From Marmoricola sp. (lineage in GTDB: Bacteria; Actinomycetota; Actinomycetes; Propionibacteriales; Nocardioidaceae): a stretch of DNA of 54,894 nt. Each line of letters opens with the position of its first letter. The first letter of the stretch is position 1. Positions 36,254 through 44,337 of the stretch are shown in pieces. The position numbers were made by a program, and so were the translations under genes. Where the stretch lies: positions 1 through 54,894 of the forward strand of contig JAOPYC010000124.1 in NCBI GenBank assembly GCA_025964795.1, written 5' to 3'. A model generated the notes under the pieces. It was not told the DNA's origin, made no database searches, and worked only from the letters and a program-made list of their open reading frames with translations.

Positions 36254-37693
36254 TCACTCCTTGGTGGCGTCCGCCTCGACGGTCTCGGTCTCGGCGGCCT
36301 CGGTGGCGGCGTCGTCCGTGGAGCCCGTCCCGGTCTCGCCCTGGGCGGTCTCCGCCTCGGGGTCGGCGATGCTGCCGTCCGGGAGCAGGTTCTTCAGGTC
36401 GACGGCGTTGCCGGACGTGTCGGTCACGCTCGCACCCTCGACGATCCGGGCGAGGGCCTTGCCCCGGACGACCTCGGACACCATCTCGGGGATGTGGTTG
36501 TGCTCGACCATGTGCTTGATGAACTCGTCCGGGTTCTGGCCCGACTGCTGCGCCCGGCGGAACAGGTGCTGGGAGAGCTCGTCCTGCTCGACGCCGATCT
36601 CCGCGGTGCGGGCGATCTCGTCGAGGAGGAACTGCGAGGCCATCGCGTCGCGGACGCGCTTCTCCAGCTCGGCCTCGAACTCGTCGATGGTCTGCCCCTC
36701 GTTGTCGAGGTAGGCGTCCATCGTCATGCCGACCTGTGCGAGCTGCTGGTCGATCTCCTGCCGGCGACCGGCGAGCTCCTCGGCCACGACCCCTTCGGGC
36801 AGCGGGATCTCGGCGGAGTCGAGCAGCTGCTCGAGGACCGCGTCGCGGGCCGAGGCGGCCTGCTCGAGGCGCTTGCCGCGCTCGAGGCGGGTGGCCACGT
36901 CTTGGCGCAGCTCCTCGATCGTGTCGAACTCCGACGCGGTCTGGGCGAAGTCGTCGTCGAGCTCGGGGAGCTCCTGCTCCTTGACCGCGGTCAGCGAGAC
37001 GGAGACGTCGACGTCCTGGCCGGAGAGGTCACCACCGAGCAGCTGCGAGGTGAAGGTGGCCTCCTCGCCCGCGCTCAGGCCGCGCAGGGCGTCGTCGATG
37101 CCCTCGAGCATGTCGCCCGAGCCGACCTTGTAGGAGTAGCCGCTGACCTCGCCGCCCTCGACCTCCTCGCCGTCGTTGGTCGCCTTCAGGTCGATGGTCA
37201 CGATGTCGCCGTCCTGGGCGGGGCGCTCGACGTCCTTGAGCGTGGCGAAGCGCTCACGCAGCGACTCGACCTGCTCGGCGACGTCCTCGTCGGACACCTC
37301 GACGTCGTCGACCTGCACGCTGAGGGCGTCGTACGCCGGGACCTCGATCGTGGGCCGGACGTCGACCTCGGCGGTGAACTCGAACAGCGTGTTGTCCTCG
37401 AGCTTGGTGACGTCGATCTCCGGCTGGGCCAGTGGCTGCAGGTCGTTGTCCTGCAGGGCCTGCACGTAGAGCTTCGGCAGGGCGTCGTTGATCGCCTCGT
37501 CGAGCACCGCCCCGCGGCCGACCTGGCGGTCGATGACCGGCGGCGGAACCTTACCCTTGCGGAAACCGGGGATGTTGATCTGCTTGGCGATGTTCTGGTA
37601 CGCCGCGTCGAGGCTCGGCTTGAGCTCCTCGAAGGGCACCTCGACGGTGATCTTGGCCCGGGTGGGGCTCAGCGTCTCGACGGCGCTCTTCAC
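36254..37693 (-). CDS. tig: Trigger factor (ribosome-associated chaperone)
   Basis: 479 residues. Ribosome-binding domain with the signature GFRKGK (about 41-46); FKBP-type peptidyl-prolyl isomerase domain (about 150-240, DGDIVTIDL and VGSGDMLEGIDDALRGL); C-terminal helical chaperone domain (about 250-420); then an acidic Glu/Thr/Ala tail. The GTG at 37693 is chosen because GAGGAG lies 7 nt upstream and translation then begins VKSAVETLSPTRAKI, as in other actinobacterial trigger factors; the ATG at 37708 overlaps that ribosome site. Two tRNA genes lie just upstream and a hairpin follows the stop. Confidence 0.95.
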   Translation of the reverse strand: MKSAVETLSPTRAKITVEVPFEELKPSLDAAYQNIAKQINIPGFRKGKVPPPVIDRQVGRGAVLDEAINDALPKLYVQALQDNDLQPLAQPEIDVTKLEDNTLFEFTAEVDVRPTIEVPAYDALSVQVDDVEVSDEDVAEQVESLRERFATLKDVERPAQDGDIVTIDLKATNDGEEVEGGEVSGYSYKVGSGDMLEGIDDALRGLSAGEEATFTSQLLGGDLSGQDVDVSVSLTAVKEQELPELDDDFAQTASEFDTIEELRQDVATRLERGKRLEQAASARDAVLEQLLDSAEIPLPEGVVAEELAGRRQEIDQQLAQVGMTMDAYLDNEGQTIDEFEAELEKRVRDAMASQFLLDEIARTAEIGVEQDELSQHLFRRAQQSGQNPDEFIKHMVEHNHIPEMVSEVVRGKALARIVEGASVTDTSGNAVDLKNLLPDGSIADPEAETAQGETGTGSTDDAATEAAETETVEADATKE

Positions 37694-37751
37694 AGGGTTT
37701 CTCCTCATGTGTTCGGGGTGTGCTGGTCGGGTGCGTGCAGACGGTGCAAAG

Positions 37752-37824
37752 TCGGGGCGACAGGACTCGAACCTGCGGTCTCCTGCTCCCAAAGCAGGCG
37801 CGCTAGCCACTACGCTACGCCCCG
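37752..37824 (-). tRNA. tRNA-Pro (anticodon TGG)
   Basis: A 73-nt cloverleaf: acceptor CGGGGCG/CGCCCCG, anticodon stem CCTGC/GCAGG with loop TTTGGGA (anticodon at 37789-37791), and T arm with GGTTCGAGTCC. The discriminator is A; CCA is not encoded. Confidence 0.95.
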
Positions 37825-37863
37825 CCAGAAGGCCTCCCAGCGGATCACCGCGAGGCTCCTGAG

Positions 37864-37934
37864 AGCGGATGACGGGAATCGAACCCGCGTATTCAGTTTG
37901 GAAGACTGAGGCTCTACCATTGAGCTACATCCGC
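37864..37934 (-). tRNA. tRNA-Gly (anticodon TCC)
   Basis: A 71-nt cloverleaf: acceptor GCGGATG/CATCCGC, D arm AGCTCAATGGTAGAGC, anticodon stem TCAGT/ACTGA with loop CTTCCAA (anticodon at 37900-37902), and T loop GGTTCGATTCC. The discriminator is T and CCA is not encoded. It lies 40 bp from tRNA-Pro. Confidence 0.95.
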
Positions 37935-37986
37935 GAAAGCCCCCTGTGCGAGGGCGGGGACCATCGTGCCACAGCGGACCCCCTCG

Positions 37987-39099
37987 TCACGAACCGGCGT
38001 GCTGCCCGTGCGGCTGGGCCCACCGTCGGTGAACGAGCACCAGCGCCCGGTCGTCATCGGTCTGTTCCATGGAGTCGATCAGCATCTGGGCGCCCCCGTC
38101 GAAGCCGCGCTGGAACAGCCGCTCCCCCAGGCCCGCGAGCTTGTCCATGCCCAGCGAGATGTCGCGCCGAGCCGTCTCGACGAGCCCGTCGGTGAACATC
38201 AGCAGCCCGTCCCCGCTCTCCAGCGTCCCCCGGACCACGTCGAAGTCAGCCTCGTCGATCAGGCCCAGGACGGGTCCGTCGGAGTTGAGCACGTCCCACC
38301 GACCCGATCCCGCGTGCAGCCACACCGCGGGCGGGTGGCCGGCCTTGCGGAGCTCGAAGGCACCGGTGGCGAGGTCGAGGTGCAGGTGGATCGCCGTGGC
38401 GAACCCCTCATCCCACTCCAGCCCCAGCAGGTAGTCGTTGGCGGCGGGCAGGAACTCCTCCCCCGGCAGGGCCGAGACGATCCCGTTGAAGGCCCCGGAG
38501 AGGAACAGCGCCCGCGACCCGGCCTCCACCCCCTTGCCCGAGACGTCGACCACGACCATGTCGAGGGTGTCGTCCAGGGTGCGCCTGGCCACGATGAAGT
38601 CGCCCGCGAAGGACGTGCCACCGGCCGACTTGGCGACCGACTCCACCAGCCATGACGACGGCAAGTCCGGCACGTTGCCCTGCTCGGAGATCCGGTCACG
38701 CAGGTCGACGAACATCGACTCGCTGCGCGGGCCCGAGACGCCGAGCCGGCTGCGGCGGAACGAGGTCACCATGATCAGCAGCGCGATCGCGAAGGTGACC
38801 GCGGCCCGGGCGACCGTGCGCTGGCTGACCACCGGCTGGTCGATGAGCAGCACGCAGAAGCACGCGCAGGCGAACACGATGAACCACGGCAGCGACCGCG
38901 GGCCGAGCCACAGGCTCCCGACGAACATGGGCAGCAGCACGACGGTCGAGGGGACGAAGTCCGGTGACAGCATCCCCAGCAGGGTGACGGCCAGCGTCAG
39001 CAGCACGAGGAAGACCAGCACGGGCCGGTCCGAGACCGACATCTCGCGCCGGATGCGCAGGGACAGGCCGCCCCACGGGCGCGCGCGGCTGCTCGGCAT
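37987..39099 (-). CDS. Membrane-anchored PP2C/SpoIIE-type serine phosphatase
   Basis: 370 residues. Three to four membrane helices (about 27-115) are followed by a SpoIIE-like PP2C domain (about 135-360). Metal-binding aspartates are in FAGDFIV, VVVDVSGKGVEAG and LLMFTDGLVE, with the last in EQTDDDRALVLV. Such phosphatases usually act on anti-anti-sigma factors in partner-switching systems, but no STAS or anti-sigma gene is nearby. No separate sensory domain lies between the membrane region and the catalytic domain, so the membrane part itself is probably the input. An AGAGGT ribosome site precedes the ATG. Confidence 0.88.
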   Translation of the reverse strand: MPSSRARPWGGLSLRIRREMSVSDRPVLVFLVLLTLAVTLLGMLSPDFVPSTVVLLPMFVGSLWLGPRSLPWFIVFACACFCVLLIDQPVVSQRTVARAAVTFAIALLIMVTSFRRSRLGVSGPRSESMFVDLRDRISEQGNVPDLPSSWLVESVAKSAGGTSFAGDFIVARRTLDDTLDMVVVDVSGKGVEAGSRALFLSGAFNGIVSALPGEEFLPAANDYLLGLEWDEGFATAIHLHLDLATGAFELRKAGHPPAVWLHAGSGRWDVLNSDGPVLGLIDEADFDVVRGTLESGDGLLMFTDGLVETARRDISLGMDKLAGLGERLFQRGFDGGAQMLIDSMEQTDDDRALVLVHRRWAQPHGQHAGS

Positions 39100-39143
39100 C
39101 GACCTCTACTTTCGTCTAGTTTGTTGCGATTCGCCCGAGGGGG

Positions 39144-39974
39144 CTAGCGTACGGCGCGCGAGCGGAACGTGGGTTGGCAACGGGGACACCAGAACAGGTT
39201 GCGACCGACCAGCTCCTGGGTGCGGACCTTCGTGCCGCAGACCAGGCACGGCTGGCCCGTGCGGCGGTAGACGTAGACCTCGCCGCCGTGGTCGTCCTTC
39301 CGTGGCGGCCGGCCCATGGCCTCGGGGGTGTGCTCGGGCCGGACGGTGTCGATCCGCCCGGTGAGCACGCCCTCGTGCATCAGCTCGACCAGGTCGGTCC
39401 ACATGGCGAGGAACTGGTTCTTGCGCAGGGTGCTCCCCGGGCGCAGCGGGTGGACGCGGTGCCGGTAGAGCACCTCCGCGCGGTAGACGTTGCCGACGCC
39501 GGCCAGGACCTTCTGGTCCATCAGCAGGTCGCCGACGGGCCGGCTGCTCCTGCTGATCCGGGCCCAGGCAGCCAGCGGGTCTGCGTCGGGGCGCAGCGGG
39601 TCCGGCCCCAGGGCGCCGATCACCTGGTCGTGCTTCTCGCGGCCGACGAGGTCGCAGAGGATCGCGCCGCGGAGGTCGGCGTACGTCGTGTCGTTCTGCA
39701 GGCGCAGCCGGACCTGGCCGACCGGCTCGCCCGCCGGACCGGGGTGGAGGTCGAACTTGCCGATCAGCCCCAGGTGGATGTGGATGAACCGCTCGCCCGG
39801 GAACTCCACGAACAGGTGCTTGCCGGCCGAGTCGGCGCCGAGCACCGGCTGCTCGTCGACGACGGCCGCGTCGGCGGCGAACCGGCCCTGCGGGCTGCTC
39901 ACCCGGACGGGTCGCCCCGCGAACGCGTCGGTGAGGTCGTTCGCCAGCCGCCGGAGGGTGTGCCCCTCAGGCAT
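39144..39974 (-). CDS. nei: Fpg/Nei-family DNA glycosylase (Nei2-like)
   Basis: 276 residues. The N-terminal PEGHTLRR gives the catalytic P2 and E3 (beta-elimination glycosylase/AP lyase); the lysine of SAGKHLFVEF (about 53) is the conserved loop lysine; the helix-two-turn-helix has VLAGVGNVYRAEVLY; the C-terminal zinc finger is CLVCGT and WCPRCQ (CxxC, CxxC). It removes oxidised pyrimidines from DNA. The start overlaps the rpiB 3' end by 8 bp. Nei next to rpiB matches the Rv2464c-Rv2465c order of M. tuberculosis. Confidence 0.93.
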   Translation of the reverse strand: MPEGHTLRRLANDLTDAFAGRPVRVSSPQGRFAADAAVVDEQPVLGADSAGKHLFVEFPGERFIHIHLGLIGKFDLHPGPAGEPVGQVRLRLQNDTTYADLRGAILCDLVGREKHDQVIGALGPDPLRPDADPLAAWARISRSSRPVGDLLMDQKVLAGVGNVYRAEVLYRHRVHPLRPGSTLRKNQFLAMWTDLVELMHEGVLTGRIDTVRPEHTPEAMGRPPRKDDHGGEVYVYRRTGQPCLVCGTKVRTQELVGRNLFWCPRCQPTFRSRAVR

Positions 39975-40464
39975 CGGGTCCGTGACCCACAGCGGAGTCC
40001 GGCAGGGGCGGCAGGTCGCCGGTCACCTCGTAGTCGGCGAGCATCTTGATCCGCCGGGCGTGCCGCTCCTCACCGGTGAAGTCGGTGCTCAGGAAGATGC
40101 CGATGAAGCGCGTCATCTCCTCCACCGTGTGCATCCGGCCTCCAACGGAGATCACGTTGGCGTCGTTGTGCTCACGGGCCAGGGACGCAGTCTCGTCGCT
40201 CCAGGCCAGGCCGCAGCGCACCCCCTGGACCTTGTTGGCCGCGATCTGCTCGCCGTTGCCGGAGCCGCCGATCACCACGCCCAGGCTCCCCGGGTCGTCG
40301 ACCACCCCGACGGCGGCGCGCAGGCAGAAGACCGGGTAGTCGTCGAGGGCGTCGTACTGGAAGGGCCCGTGGTCGACCGGCTCGTGGCCCTGGTCCCGCA
40401 GCCACCCGACGAGGTGGTCCTTCAGCTCGAGGCCGGCATGGTCGGAACCCAGGTGGACGCGCAT
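39967..40464 (-). CDS. rpiB: Ribose-5-phosphate isomerase B
   Basis: 165 residues, full length. The N-terminal VHLGSDHAGLELK binds phosphate; GGSGNGEQIAANKVQGVRC carries the glutamate that replaces the catalytic cysteine in the mycobacterial type of RpiB. NDANVISVGGRM and HARRIKML complete the active site. It interconverts ribose 5-phosphate and ribulose 5-phosphate in the pentose phosphate pathway. The ATG at 40464 has CAGAAT 6 nt upstream, close to the leaderless pattern. It overlaps nei by 8 bp. Confidence 0.94.
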   Translation of the reverse strand: MRVHLGSDHAGLELKDHLVGWLRDQGHEPVDHGPFQYDALDDYPVFCLRAAVGVVDDPGSLGVVIGGSGNGEQIAANKVQGVRCGLAWSDETASLAREHNDANVISVGGRMHTVEEMTRFIGIFLSTDFTGEERHARRIKMLADYEVTGDLPPLPDSAVGHGPDA

Positions 40465-40502
40465 GCGCCGATTCTGGCAGACCCCGGCGACAGCTCCGGG
40501 GC

Positions 40503-41222
40503 TCACCCGGAGGCGACGAGCAGCCAGCGACCGCCGACCACCAGCGCGGCCAGGTCCACCACCAGGAACACGCCTACCCAGACGAGCCCGGGGACCTTCG
40601 TGAGCCGGGCCAGCACGTCGGCGTCGGAGGTGCGCGCCCGGCCACCGCGGCGGTGGGCGTGCAGCTCCAGGACCGCGCGCGGGGCGGCGAGCAGCACGAA
40701 CCACGTCCCCACGTGGGCGACGACGACCTGCACCGGGGGCGAGGCCCACCACGAGAAAGCGAACACGGCGACGCCGACCACGAGCACGGCCCACAACCCG
40801 TAGAAGTTGCGGACCTGGAGCAGCAGCAGCGCCAGAAGGACCAGCGCGAGCCACAGCACCCCGACGGCGTGCCCGGCCTGCAGCAGGTACGCCGCGCCCA
40901 GGCCCATCAGGCCCGGCCCGACGTAGCCGGCCGCACTGGTGAGCACCATGCCCGGTCCCGTGGGCCGGCCGCGCGAGAGCGTGAGCCCTGAGGTGTCGGA
41001 GTGCAGCCTGATCCCGGCCAGCCGGCGGCCGCTGAGCAGGGCCACGACCCCGTGCGCCCCCTCGTGGGCGATGGTGACCAGGTGGCGGGTCCGCGGCCAG
41101 GCCTGCGGAGCCATCAGCAGCAGCGCCACCACCGCGGTGACCACCACCACGCCCGTCGACGGCGACGGCTGGGTCCCGAACGCGCTGTCCCGGACCTGGT
41201 CGAGGACGTCGCCGACGCTCAC
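40503..41222 (-). CDS. M50B-like membrane metallopeptidase
   Basis: 239 residues, about six membrane helices. The zinc-binding HExxH is HEGAH at 53-57 within the membrane-proximal region (TIAHEGAHGVVALLSGR), as in the peptidase M50B-like family; a following GMVLTSAAGYVGPGLMG segment matches the family's second conserved helix. No PDZ domain. The substrate is unknown. The GTG at 41222 lies 10 bp after the LURP-one stop, so the two are probably one transcript. Confidence 0.83.
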   Translation of the reverse strand: MSVGDVLDQVRDSAFGTQPSPSTGVVVVTAVVALLLMAPQAWPRTRHLVTIAHEGAHGVVALLSGRRLAGIRLHSDTSGLTLSRGRPTGPGMVLTSAAGYVGPGLMGLGAAYLLQAGHAVGVLWLALVLLALLLLQVRNFYGLWAVLVVGVAVFAFSWWASPPVQVVVAHVGTWFVLLAAPRAVLELHAHRRGGRARTSDADVLARLTKVPGLVWVGVFLVVDLAALVVGGRWLLVASG

Positions 41223-41232
41223 CCCGTCGCGG

Positions 41233-41802
41233 TCAGCGGGCCATCAGGGCGTCGAGGCCCACGGCCATCGCCGCCGCCAGGCGGAAGTCCAGGCGCGGGT
41301 CCGGCACCTGCACGACGTAGCGGTCGCGCAGCGACATCTGCCGCTCCGAGCTCATCACCAGGGCCCCGGTGGCCTGGTCCTTGAAGTCGAAGTGGAAGGA
41401 GAACGGGAAGTCGACGAACCGGCGCAGCAGCGCGACGACCTGGTTGCGTTCCTGGCCGGTCGCCTCGAGGCCCGGCGAACTGAGGTGGAACGTGGACCTC
41501 AGCAGGCTCTGCCCGAAGTCCTTGCGGAAGACGCCTAGGGGCGCCCCTGCGGCGTCGCGTACGTCGTAGCCGGCCCCCAGGTCGAGCACCTGCCGGGCCT
41601 GGAACGAGAAGACCGGCTCGCTGCGCTGCTCGTCCCGGTAGAAGGTGACCTGCTCCTTGAACGCCATCCGCTTCTGCTGCGCGACGGCCATCAGCCGTCC
41701 CACGGAGCCGTCGGGGTTGGCCTCGTTGATCTCGTAGCGGTTGACCATCATCGTGAGCTTCTGCTTCACGAAGAACTGGGGCAGGTGCATCACGGCGTCC
41801 AT
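41233..41802 (-). CDS. LURP-one/tubby-like (scramblase-fold) family protein
   Basis: 189 residues. The pattern of beta-strands with FFVKQKLTMMVNRYEI, GRLMAVAQQKRMAFKEQVTFY and EPVFSFQARQVLDLGAGYDV fits the LURP-one-related family, a single-domain membrane-peripheral beta-barrel related to phospholipid scramblases. Function in bacteria is unknown. The ATG at 41802 is preceded by CAGGAT at 6 nt. It lies between metG (32 bp upstream) and the M50 protease. Confidence 0.85.
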   Translation of the reverse strand: MDAVMHLPQFFVKQKLTMMVNRYEINEANPDGSVGRLMAVAQQKRMAFKEQVTFYRDEQRSEPVFSFQARQVLDLGAGYDVRDAAGAPLGVFRKDFGQSLLRSTFHLSSPGLEATGQERNQVVALLRRFVDFPFSFHFDFKDQATGALVMSSERQMSLRDRYVVQVPDPRLDFRLAAAMAVGLDALMAR

Positions 41803-41834
41803 GCGCACATCCTGCCGGGTGGCTGGGCGTGGAC

Positions 41835-43628
41835 CTACGAGCCGAGCCGGGCCAGCTCCTCGTCGACGACCGAGGGGTCGAGCTTGGTGAACACCGGCTG
41901 GGGCTTCGTGACCGGGGTGCCCGGCACGACGGCGCGGCGCTCCCACCGGGCGGCGCCGGTGTAGTCACCGGTGAGGATCGGGTAGCCCGCTCCCCCGTCC
42001 AGGTCCTCGACCTCGCGCAGCTCCGGCATCGGCTGCACGTCGCCGTCCCCGCCGAGGACGAGGTCCACCGCATTGGCCGAGAACGGCAGGAATGGCGAGA
42101 GGATCGTGTTCAGGTCGGCCACGGACTGGGCGACCACGTGCAGGATGGTGCCGAGCCGCTCCCGCTCCTCGTCGCCCTTCAGCTTCCAGGGCTCGGAGTC
42201 GGAGACGTACTTGTTCACCTCGGAGACGACGCGCATGGCCTCGTTGATCGCGGCCTTCTGGCGGTGCCGGCCGATCAGCTCCCCGACGGTGTCGAAGGCC
42301 GCCGCCACCTGGTCGAGCAGGGCCTGGTCGGTTTCGGTCAGGTCCCCGGCGGGCGGGATCTCGCCGAAGCTCTTGGCGATCATGTTGGCGGTGCGGTTGA
42401 CCAGGTTGCCCCAGCCGGCGACCAGCTCGTCGTTGGTCCGCCGTACGAACTCGGCCCAGGTGAAGTCGGAGTCCTGGTTCTCCGGTCCCGCGGCCGCCAC
42501 GAAGTAGCGGAACGCGTCCGGCTGGTAGCGGCTGAGCAGGTCGCGGACGTAGATCACCACGCGTTGGGAGGAGGAGAACTTCTTGCCCTCCATGGTCAGG
42601 AACTCCGAGGAGACGACCTCGGTCGGCAGGTTGAGCTCGCCGTACTGCCCGGGCTTGCCACCCTTGTCGCCCTTGCCGGAGTAGGCAAGCAGCTCGGCGG
42701 GCCAGATCTGGCTGTGGAAAGTGATGTTGTCCTTGCCCATGAAGTAGTAGGAGAGGGACTCCGGGTCGTTCCACCACTCCCGCCACGCCTCGGGGTCCTC
42801 GCCGCGCCGGGCCCACTCGACGCTCGCCGAGAGGTAGCCGATCACCGCGTCGAACCACACGTAGAGCCGCTTGGTCGGGTTGTCGACCCACCCCTCCAGC
42901 GGCACCGGGATGCCCCAGTCGATGTCGCGGGTCATCGCACGCGGGCGGATGTCGTCGAGGATGTTCTGACTGAACCGGATCACGTTGGGGCGCCAGGTGC
43001 CGCTGGCCTCGCGCTCGTCCAGCCACGCCTTCAGGGCCTCGGCCAGGGCGGGCAGGTCGAGGAAGAAGTGCTGGGTCTCGATGAACTCCGGCGTCTCGCC
43101 GTTGATCCGCGACTTCGGGTCGATCAGGTCGGCCGGGTCGAGCTGGTTGCCGCAGTTGTCGCACTGGTCGCCGCGAGCGCTCAAGTAGCCGCAGATCGGG
43201 CAGGTGCCCTCGATGTAGCGGTCGGGCAGGGTGCGCCCCGTCGAGGGGCTGATCGCCCCGAAGGTCGTCTGCTCGATGAAGTAGCCGTTGGCGTGCACGC
43301 CCGTGAACAGCTCCTGCACGACCGCGGTGTGGTTGCGCGTGGTGGTGCGCGTGTAGAGGTCGTAGGAGATGCCCAGCGCGGCGAGGTCCTCGGCGATCAC
43401 GCGGTGGTTCTGGTCGGCGAGCTCCTGCGGAGTCACCCCGGCCTCGTCGGCGGCGATGAGGATCGGGGTGCCGTGCTCGTCGGTGCCCGAGACCATGAGC
43501 ACGGCGTGACCGGCCATCCGCATGTAGCGGCTGAACACGTCAGAGGGCACGCCGAAACCGGCCACGTGGCCGATGTGGCGCGGCCCGTTGGCGTAGGGCC
43601 AGGCGACGGCGGACAGCACTTTGCTCAT
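41835..43628 (-). CDS. metG: Methionyl-tRNA synthetase
   Basis: 597 residues, class I synthetase. HIGH is literal at 18-21 (PRHIGH); the KMSKS equivalent is KKFSSS at 349-354; the zinc knuckle is CPICG ... CDNCG (about 142-160). The anticodon-binding helical domain follows (about 380-560). It lacks the C-terminal dimerisation (Arc1p-like) domain found in some bacteria. The ATG at 43628 has TAGGAT 7 nt upstream, a leaderless-type start. Confidence 0.96.
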   Translation of the reverse strand: MSKVLSAVAWPYANGPRHIGHVAGFGVPSDVFSRYMRMAGHAVLMVSGTDEHGTPILIAADEAGVTPQELADQNHRVIAEDLAALGISYDLYTRTTTRNHTAVVQELFTGVHANGYFIEQTTFGAISPSTGRTLPDRYIEGTCPICGYLSARGDQCDNCGNQLDPADLIDPKSRINGETPEFIETQHFFLDLPALAEALKAWLDEREASGTWRPNVIRFSQNILDDIRPRAMTRDIDWGIPVPLEGWVDNPTKRLYVWFDAVIGYLSASVEWARRGEDPEAWREWWNDPESLSYYFMGKDNITFHSQIWPAELLAYSGKGDKGGKPGQYGELNLPTEVVSSEFLTMEGKKFSSSQRVVIYVRDLLSRYQPDAFRYFVAAAGPENQDSDFTWAEFVRRTNDELVAGWGNLVNRTANMIAKSFGEIPPAGDLTETDQALLDQVAAAFDTVGELIGRHRQKAAINEAMRVVSEVNKYVSDSEPWKLKGDEERERLGTILHVVAQSVADLNTILSPFLPFSANAVDLVLGGDGDVQPMPELREVEDLDGGAGYPILTGDYTGAARWERRAVVPGTPVTKPQPVFTKLDPSVVDEELARLGS

Positions 43629-43635
43629 GGCGGTG

Positions 43636-43641
43636 ATCCTA
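43636..43641 (-). promoter_or_regulatory. -10 box TAGGAT, leaderless start of metG
   Basis: TAGGAT is separated by 7 nt from the ATG at 43628. It lies between the Rv2466c-like stop (43675) and metG, giving metG its own promoter. Confidence 0.6.
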
Positions 43642-43674
43642 GGGCTGGGCCGTCGCCCGAGCGGGCGGGGCCTG

Positions 43675-44280
43675 TCAGGTGAAGTCGAGGTCCGCGGTGC
43701 GGCTGCGCTTGAGCTCGAAGAAGTTCGGGAACGAGGCGACGGTCACGCAGCCGTCCCAGAGCCGCCCGGCCTCCTCGCCGCGGGGAGCCTTGGTGATCAC
43801 CGGGCCGAAGAAGGCGACGTCGTTGATGTGGATCGTGGGCGTGCCCACGTCGTCGCCGACGGCGTCCATGCCCTCGTGGTGGGACTTGGCGACGGCCTCG
43901 TCGAGGGAGGAGTCGTCCATCGCGTCGGCGAGCTCGAGCGGGAGACCTGCGTCCTTGAGGGACTGCTCGATCATCTCCCGGTCGCTGTCCTGCTTCTCGA
44001 TGTGGATGCGCGTGCCCATCGCCGTGTAGAGCGGCAGCAGCACCTCGCTGCCGTGCTCCTGCTCCGCCTTGATCAGCACCCGGACGGGGCCCCACGCGGT
44101 CGCGAGCATCTTCCGGTAGTCCTCGGGGATGTCCTTGTCCTGGTTGAGGTAGGCGAGGCTCATCACGTGCCAGCGCACCTCGATGTCGCGGACCTGCTCG
44201 ACCTCGAGGATCCAACGGGAGGTGATCCAGGCGAACGGGCAGCGGGGGTCGAACCAGAAGTCGGCGTGCGAGGAGGTCAT
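43675..44280 (-). CDS. DsbA-fold, mycothiol-dependent nitroreductase (Rv2466c)-like protein, single active-site Cys
   Basis: 201 residues. The DsbA/FrnE-like thioredoxin fold is recognised from [19 protein letters not shown] at the N-terminus and [16 protein letters not shown] (cis-proline loop, about 146-161). In Rv2466c the active site is CPWC; here it is C14-P-F-A17, so only the nucleophilic cysteine remains. A monothiol, mycothiol-dependent mechanism is plausible; disulfide exchange within the motif is not. Divergent from pepN, exactly as Rv2466c-Rv2467 in M. tuberculosis. The ATG at 44280 lacks a well-placed ribosome site; GGGAGG is 14-15 nt upstream. Confidence 0.87.
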   Translation of the reverse strand: MTSSHADFWFDPRCPFAWITSRWILEVEQVRDIEVRWHVMSLAYLNQDKDIPEDYRKMLATAWGPVRVLIKAEQEHGSEVLLPLYTAMGTRIHIEKQDSDREMIEQSLKDAGLPLELADAMDDSSLDEAVAKSHHEGMDAVGDDVGTPTIHINDVAFFGPVITKAPRGEEAGRLWDGCVTVASFPNFFELKRSRTADLDFT

Positions 44281-44296
44281 GAAGGGTCGAACACCT

Positions 44297-44321
44297 CCCG
44301 GGGCGTTAAACATTCCCCGGG
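44297..44321. promoter_or_regulatory. Inverted repeat in the Rv2466c-like / pepN divergent promoter
   Basis: CCCGGGG (44297-44303) and CCCCGGG (44315-44321) flank an AT-richer 11-nt centre containing TTAAAC, the least GC-rich part of the 57-bp intergenic region. Confidence 0.45.
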
Positions 44322-44337
44322 TGAGAGGATTGACCGC

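Noticed and set aside
37869..38195. A frame translating to TGIEPAYSVWKTEALPLSYIRE
   Set aside because: Classic artefact: it reads the complementary strand of tRNA-Gly. The frame containing GATGLEPAVSCSQSRRASHY is the same artefact over tRNA-Pro.
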